From Clitoria ternatea (Eukaryota; Streptophyta; Magnoliopsida; Fabales; Fabaceae): a stretch of 64,000 nucleotides of DNA. Positions within the stretch are counted from its first letter, which is position 1, and each line of letters opens with the position of its first letter. The notes beneath the pieces are model-generated. The model saw nothing but the letters and a program-made list of their open reading frames with translations. It was not told where the DNA came from and made no database searches. This document shows positions 60,483-64,000 of this stretch, piece by piece. Location: contig CM075670.1 of NCBI GenBank assembly GCA_037962975.1, positions 231,192,242 through 231,256,241 on the forward strand. Reading direction: 5' to 3'. Position numbers and translations under genes: made by a program.

Positions 60483-60846
60483 TTCTCCATTCCCTTTATA
60501 ATTTCTCAAATAATTTTAATTAAATCTCTCTTCTTCTAATCACACCTTTCATACTAAACCAATAATTCTTAAAAATATCCAATAAATTCCTAAAAACAAT
60601 TATCAATATTTTCCACTTCACATAATTTTCTATAAATATTCGGGATGTTACAAAAAGGATCAACTTGACCCATCTTATGAAATATTAGGGACCTTTTCGA
60701 GTAAGTTTTTTTTTTAAGAACTGACTCGAACCTATCTTAAAATACAAGAGACCAAAAAGTATGATTTTGTATTTTAAAAATATATGCACATAACTATTAT
60801 AATAAATAATTATTTTAATTAATGCATTAGTTTTTATTTTTACTTA

Positions 60847-60851
<5 letters not shown>

Positions 60852-60889
<38 letters not shown>

Positions 60890-60898
60890 CTTTTTCTA
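60852..60898. repeat. (AT)n microsatellite
   Basis: Uninterrupted AT dinucleotide for about 47 bp. Confidence 0.95.
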
Positions 60899-60899
60899 G

Positions 60900-63150
60900 T
60901 GGGTTGGAGATATCAACTTGCCTTTAGCAAAACATGTCAATTAAAATATGTTTTTAGTTTATCAATGTGAGCAGGACAACTCGTTAACCCACCAATAATC
61001 GAGTGGGTTGAAAAACATGAACTCATTACTAGTAGGTGGAGTAGCTCGTCCCACCTGTGTTTTGGCGAGTTTCTAGTGTGTCAACCCTACTTCTTTTGGT
61101 ATATAACTTAATTACTGGTATTACTATTTAATAGGTTTTATTAATTTTCAAATACTTGTTTAAGGAGTGAACTAGCATAATTGAGGACAAGTTTACATAC
61201 TTCCCTTTAAGTAACGTCTCAATGCCTGAATCTCCATAACATGGATATTCTCATTGAACAAAATTATCTCACTAATATATATTTTGGTTAAACAAATGAA
61301 AAAAAAATCAACAAAACTAACCTCCCATACGGCATTTGTTCTAACTTGAATAAAATTACCACACATGTAATTAAATAAAACAATAAAAAAAAGACTTAAT
61401 TAAATTGAATATTCAAACGCATCCTAAATATATAAATTAACTTATTGAAATTTACTATAACCATAATTAATCCTTTAATCATAGTAAATATTACAAATTT
61501 AAATTTGTTTAAAACCAATAAATCACATTCGAATTAAAGAATTAACAACACTTGTTACCCTCGTACTAAGATTTTCGTACATTGAATTAAAAGCAATATT
61601 TCGCAGTCTAAAATTGGGATTGCCTTCATAGAGAAGAAAAGCGTACACACCTATAGATAGTTGCAGTAGCTTAGAAAGGGGAACCCAAAATTAGCCAATC
61701 CTCACTACCCTATATTTTAATCCATTCTGCATTTTAAATCCTATGATTCTTAGGAGATGGGGTCTGAGTAGATTAAAATGTTTGTCAACAAGGTAAAGTA
61801 CACAAATTTAACTGCACTATTGGTTTTACAGTCACCTTACAAAAATCACAGGAATTGCAATTGCATCATTTTTCTTCAAAGTTCAAATCCGACTCAGCAT
61901 ACGAATAATATAATCATATCAAAGTTATGAAAATAAAAAAAAAAACATTAATATTGATATTTTACGTCGTTTAAAATAGTTAAAATTTTATTTGATTATA
62001 GGATTTTTTGACTAATCCCAATTTTTAACCAAACCAGGATGTTTCTTTTGTATCGAGTTGGTTATTTTTTATTTTAAAATTAAAATATATTATAATTTCA
62101 CAGTCATTATATAGTTTCTTAAATAATAATTCAATAAAAAAGAGAAAATAATAATTTACTGATTTGAGACAAAAGTAAAAACTATTTTTTAATTTACAAA
62201 TACGATAAATTTATAATATATTTTAATTTTAAAATAGACATACAAGATTGTAATAATCATAAAAATATATAACCATTCGAATCACCACCTTAAACTTTAT
62301 ATATTTGACTGAAAAGAAAAAGGTAAACAGAAAGAAAGAAAGAAGCGGTTGAAAAAATGGGACCACTGTAGCAAATTTGTTGCAGGATACACTTGCAGTG
62401 TAGTTTTGAGAAGGAAGAGAAAGATGGTAAGTTTTTTTTTTCAAATTGAAAATAAATTTAGTCATTATCTTTATAAAATATATTTATGTTAATATTTTTT
62501 AAAATATTAAATAACAATACAAAATAGAAAAACTGAAAGAAATAAATTTATGTATTTAACGAGTAAATTAAAATTTTAAAAAAAATGTGTAGGTATTACT
62601 TGAAATAAAGTTGTAGATATACAGACACCGCAAGGATGGCAGTGGGCGGTGACCTTTTTCTGAGCCGCAAAAGTTTGGATCCAGTTCACGTTATGCCTTT
62701 GTTCTCTTCTCTCTAATGTGAATTCTATCTTTTGTCATTTTCTTTTAAAGTTTACCATATCACATTTCTCAGTATCATTTGACATCTCTTGTGAATATGC
62801 GATTGAAATGATTAAATATGAAGCAGATGTGAAAATCGAGATGTTTAAAAAGTTCTCTATGATTCTTGAAAATAAAATTTATACTGATTCTCTAAAAACT
62901 ATTTTTAAACCCAGTTAATAAAACAGTCATTGTAAGACAATCTAGCAAAAAAAAAAGGCATGCTAATTCCAGAGAAATAGAGGAGTAGAATATAGTAGAC
63001 TTTAGTTAAATTTGAATTTAGATTGATAGTGTGTAGTAATTTTGGATTCTAGTCTAATTTGAATTGAATTTTGGTTTGATATAAATTTGGTAAACAATGC
63101 TAGAAAAAACAACCATTAGTTTTTACACCAGTTATAAAATATAACAGATG
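60900..63150. other. AT-rich intergenic DNA, no gene supported
   Basis: Short open stretches only. Nothing recognisable on either strand. Confidence 0.55.
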
Positions 63151-63159
63151 TAACAGATA

Positions 63160-63405
63160 AATTTATAATGACTTTCACGCCCCTCCAACAAAGCCCGCCG
63201 GACCAGACGAGGGGTAACACTTTTGACTCACAACGAAAAGGTAACTCTTGGCTCATAAGAACCAGAAAGAAATGCTCTGGCTTTAATACCATGTTAAAGG
63301 TTCCATCCCAAAATCAATTGACAATGGTTGGGGTTGCCCTACAAGTATTTAAGTCATGTGAAATATTACGAGGCAGACAATGTGGGACTTCCAACCGAAT
63401 GAAAA
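63160..63405 (-). repeat. LTR-retroelement boundary relic (iMet primer site plus LTR end)
   Basis: The minus strand has TGGTATTAAAGCC at 63279-63291, a degenerate initiator-Met primer site, directly next to an LTR-like end (plus strand TGTTAAAGG at 63292). The sequence beyond it, with CCAAAATCAATTGACAATGG and TGTGGGAC, is a common plant repeat type. Outer boundaries are not visible. Confidence 0.45.
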
Positions 63406-63716
63406 AAAAAAAACAATATGAATCGAATATGAAATAGGAACAAGTGTAAAAATCAGTGTATAATGACATCTTTTACGGTAAATATGATTAATCTTTGTAT
63501 ATTTAGGAATCTGAACTGTTTCTGCTTCACATGGAGGTTGCTGGATCATGATAACGTGGACAGCATTTTGAAGTTCATAATGTGTGTAAATTTATATTTT
63601 CATATTTGTTGCCTTTGATATGTGTGTGGTAAGTTAATAAGAAAATGGTGGTGATACATATCTATGAAAATCCCAAAATCCATCAGTTCGATGATTCCAG
63701 AAGCGTTCAGCCCACA

Positions 63717-63805
63717 GTTTGTGGGCCTGAGCCCATACCATCACTTTGAGGCTGGGCTGGGCTGTTCATAACGGATGAGCTCAAGTTGGTGTGGCCCATA
63801 CCAAT
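63717..63805. promoter_or_regulatory. Cluster of TGGGCY (site II) motifs, possible promoter
   Basis: GTGGGCCTGAGCCCAT, GCTGGGCTGGGCTG and GTGGCCCATACC give six TGGGCY/RGCCCA sites in about 85 bp. Site II motifs cluster in promoters of plant housekeeping genes. Any transcription unit would run off the right edge or be too short to identify here. Confidence 0.4.
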
Positions 63806-64000
63806 TCCTCTCTTCTTTGCGACGAAATCAGCCAATGTGATAGCGAAACATGCTTGCGTTTAGAGTTTTACTCCAACTTAAAAACTAAACTAAACCTGTG
63901 TTTGGATTAAAAAACAACTGCGATGTGATCGTTTGCTTCATTATTGGGTTAATATATGGTATATTTACAATCATTCTCTTTCCTTCTTTGCATTTCAATT

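Larger units (their letters stand above)
57147..60652 (-). mobile_element. Solo LTR, Gypsy (Tekay-like family), 3.5 kb
   Basis: From TGTGACATCC to GGGATGTTACA with a perfect 5-bp duplication AAAAG (57142-57146, 60653-60657). It lacks internal genes. It has the CGCTTGAGCGAG palindromes, over 20 ACTCGG-type motifs, an (AT)n/(GT)n tract near 57968-58008, and long blocks shared with the solo LTR at 13468-15911. The strand is inferred from the family. Confidence 0.92.
55630..60780. mobile_element. Old element with inverted ends (MULE/fold-back-like), split by a solo LTR
   Basis: The left end (about 55640-55745) contains TTTCATAAGATAGGTCAAGT; the right end (about 60657-60770) contains its near complement ATCAACTTGACCCATCTTAT plus further aligned sequence (GGTC/GACC, long A/T runs). 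The ends are diverged (roughly 75% by eye). This terminal type is common in legume MULE-like or unclassified DNA elements. No transposase is visible between them. The right arm is split from the left by the solo LTR inserted at 57147. Confidence 0.5.

Noticed and set aside
1..64000. CRISPR arrays, prokaryotic operons, tRNA and rRNA genes
   Set aside because: None seen; repeats are transposon-type or microsatellite, and gene structure is eukaryotic.

Overview
The window is a repeat-dominated, AT-rich segment of a plant nuclear genome, most likely a legume. The legume assignment is an inference from the style of the retroelement families. That it is a plant is firm: there is an intronless S1-group bZIP gene with its conserved sucrose-control upstream ORF, plus Sirevirus/Copia, Athila and Tekay-like Gypsy, CACTA, Helitron and MITE elements. 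No prokaryotic gene organisation, CRISPR array, tRNA or rRNA gene was seen.

Left edge (1-2905): the 5' part of a Sirevirus-type Copia element on the minus strand, with LTR, initiator-Met primer site, gag, and an internal deletion that joins gag to the pre-integrase region. It abuts a short unrecognised coiled-coil coding fragment (2908-3410) and about 1 kb of non-coding DNA.

Centre (about 4431-43331): a five-layer nest of transposons. A decayed Helitron (PIF1-type helicase at 4431-6557, last 23 codons at 42616-42684, 3' terminus at 43331) is split by one CACTA element (6558-42615) flanked by a perfect 3-bp duplication (CAT). The CACTA carries a broken TNP2 transposase and a second multi-exon gene ending in an ULP1-like cysteine-protease domain. 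That gene is itself interrupted by four elements: a solo Gypsy LTR (13468-15911, duplication GATTA), a second non-autonomous CACTA that captured a host-like multi-exon gene fragment (16227-20602), an Athila-like Gypsy (21052-30796, duplication GTTTC) and a Tekay-like Gypsy (31954-42365, duplication CCTCA). One LTR of the last element holds a 176-bp Tourist-like MITE (duplication TAA). With the inserts removed, the CACTA is about 9.1 kb and its exons read across the insertion points.

Right part (43332-64000): mostly gene-free AT-rich DNA with a LINE relic, an old LTR-like fragment and microsatellites. The one convincing host gene is a bZIP11/bZIP44-like transcription factor on the minus strand (52757-53245). 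It has a TATA box and three upstream ORFs, one of them the sucrose control peptide, so translation is expected to fall when sucrose is high. Beyond it, an old element with inverted ends (about 55630-60780) holds a 3.5-kb solo LTR (57147-60652, duplication AAAAG). This LTR is related to the solo LTR in the CACTA and shares short CACTCGG-type repeats with the Tekay-like LTRs. The right edge has a cluster of TGGGCY (site II) motifs that may mark a promoter whose gene lies outside the window.

No undescribed defence or metabolic system was found. The strongest observations are the base-resolved nesting history, the helicase frame that rejoins across 36 kb, the gene capture in the inner CACTA, and the sucrose-control uORF.
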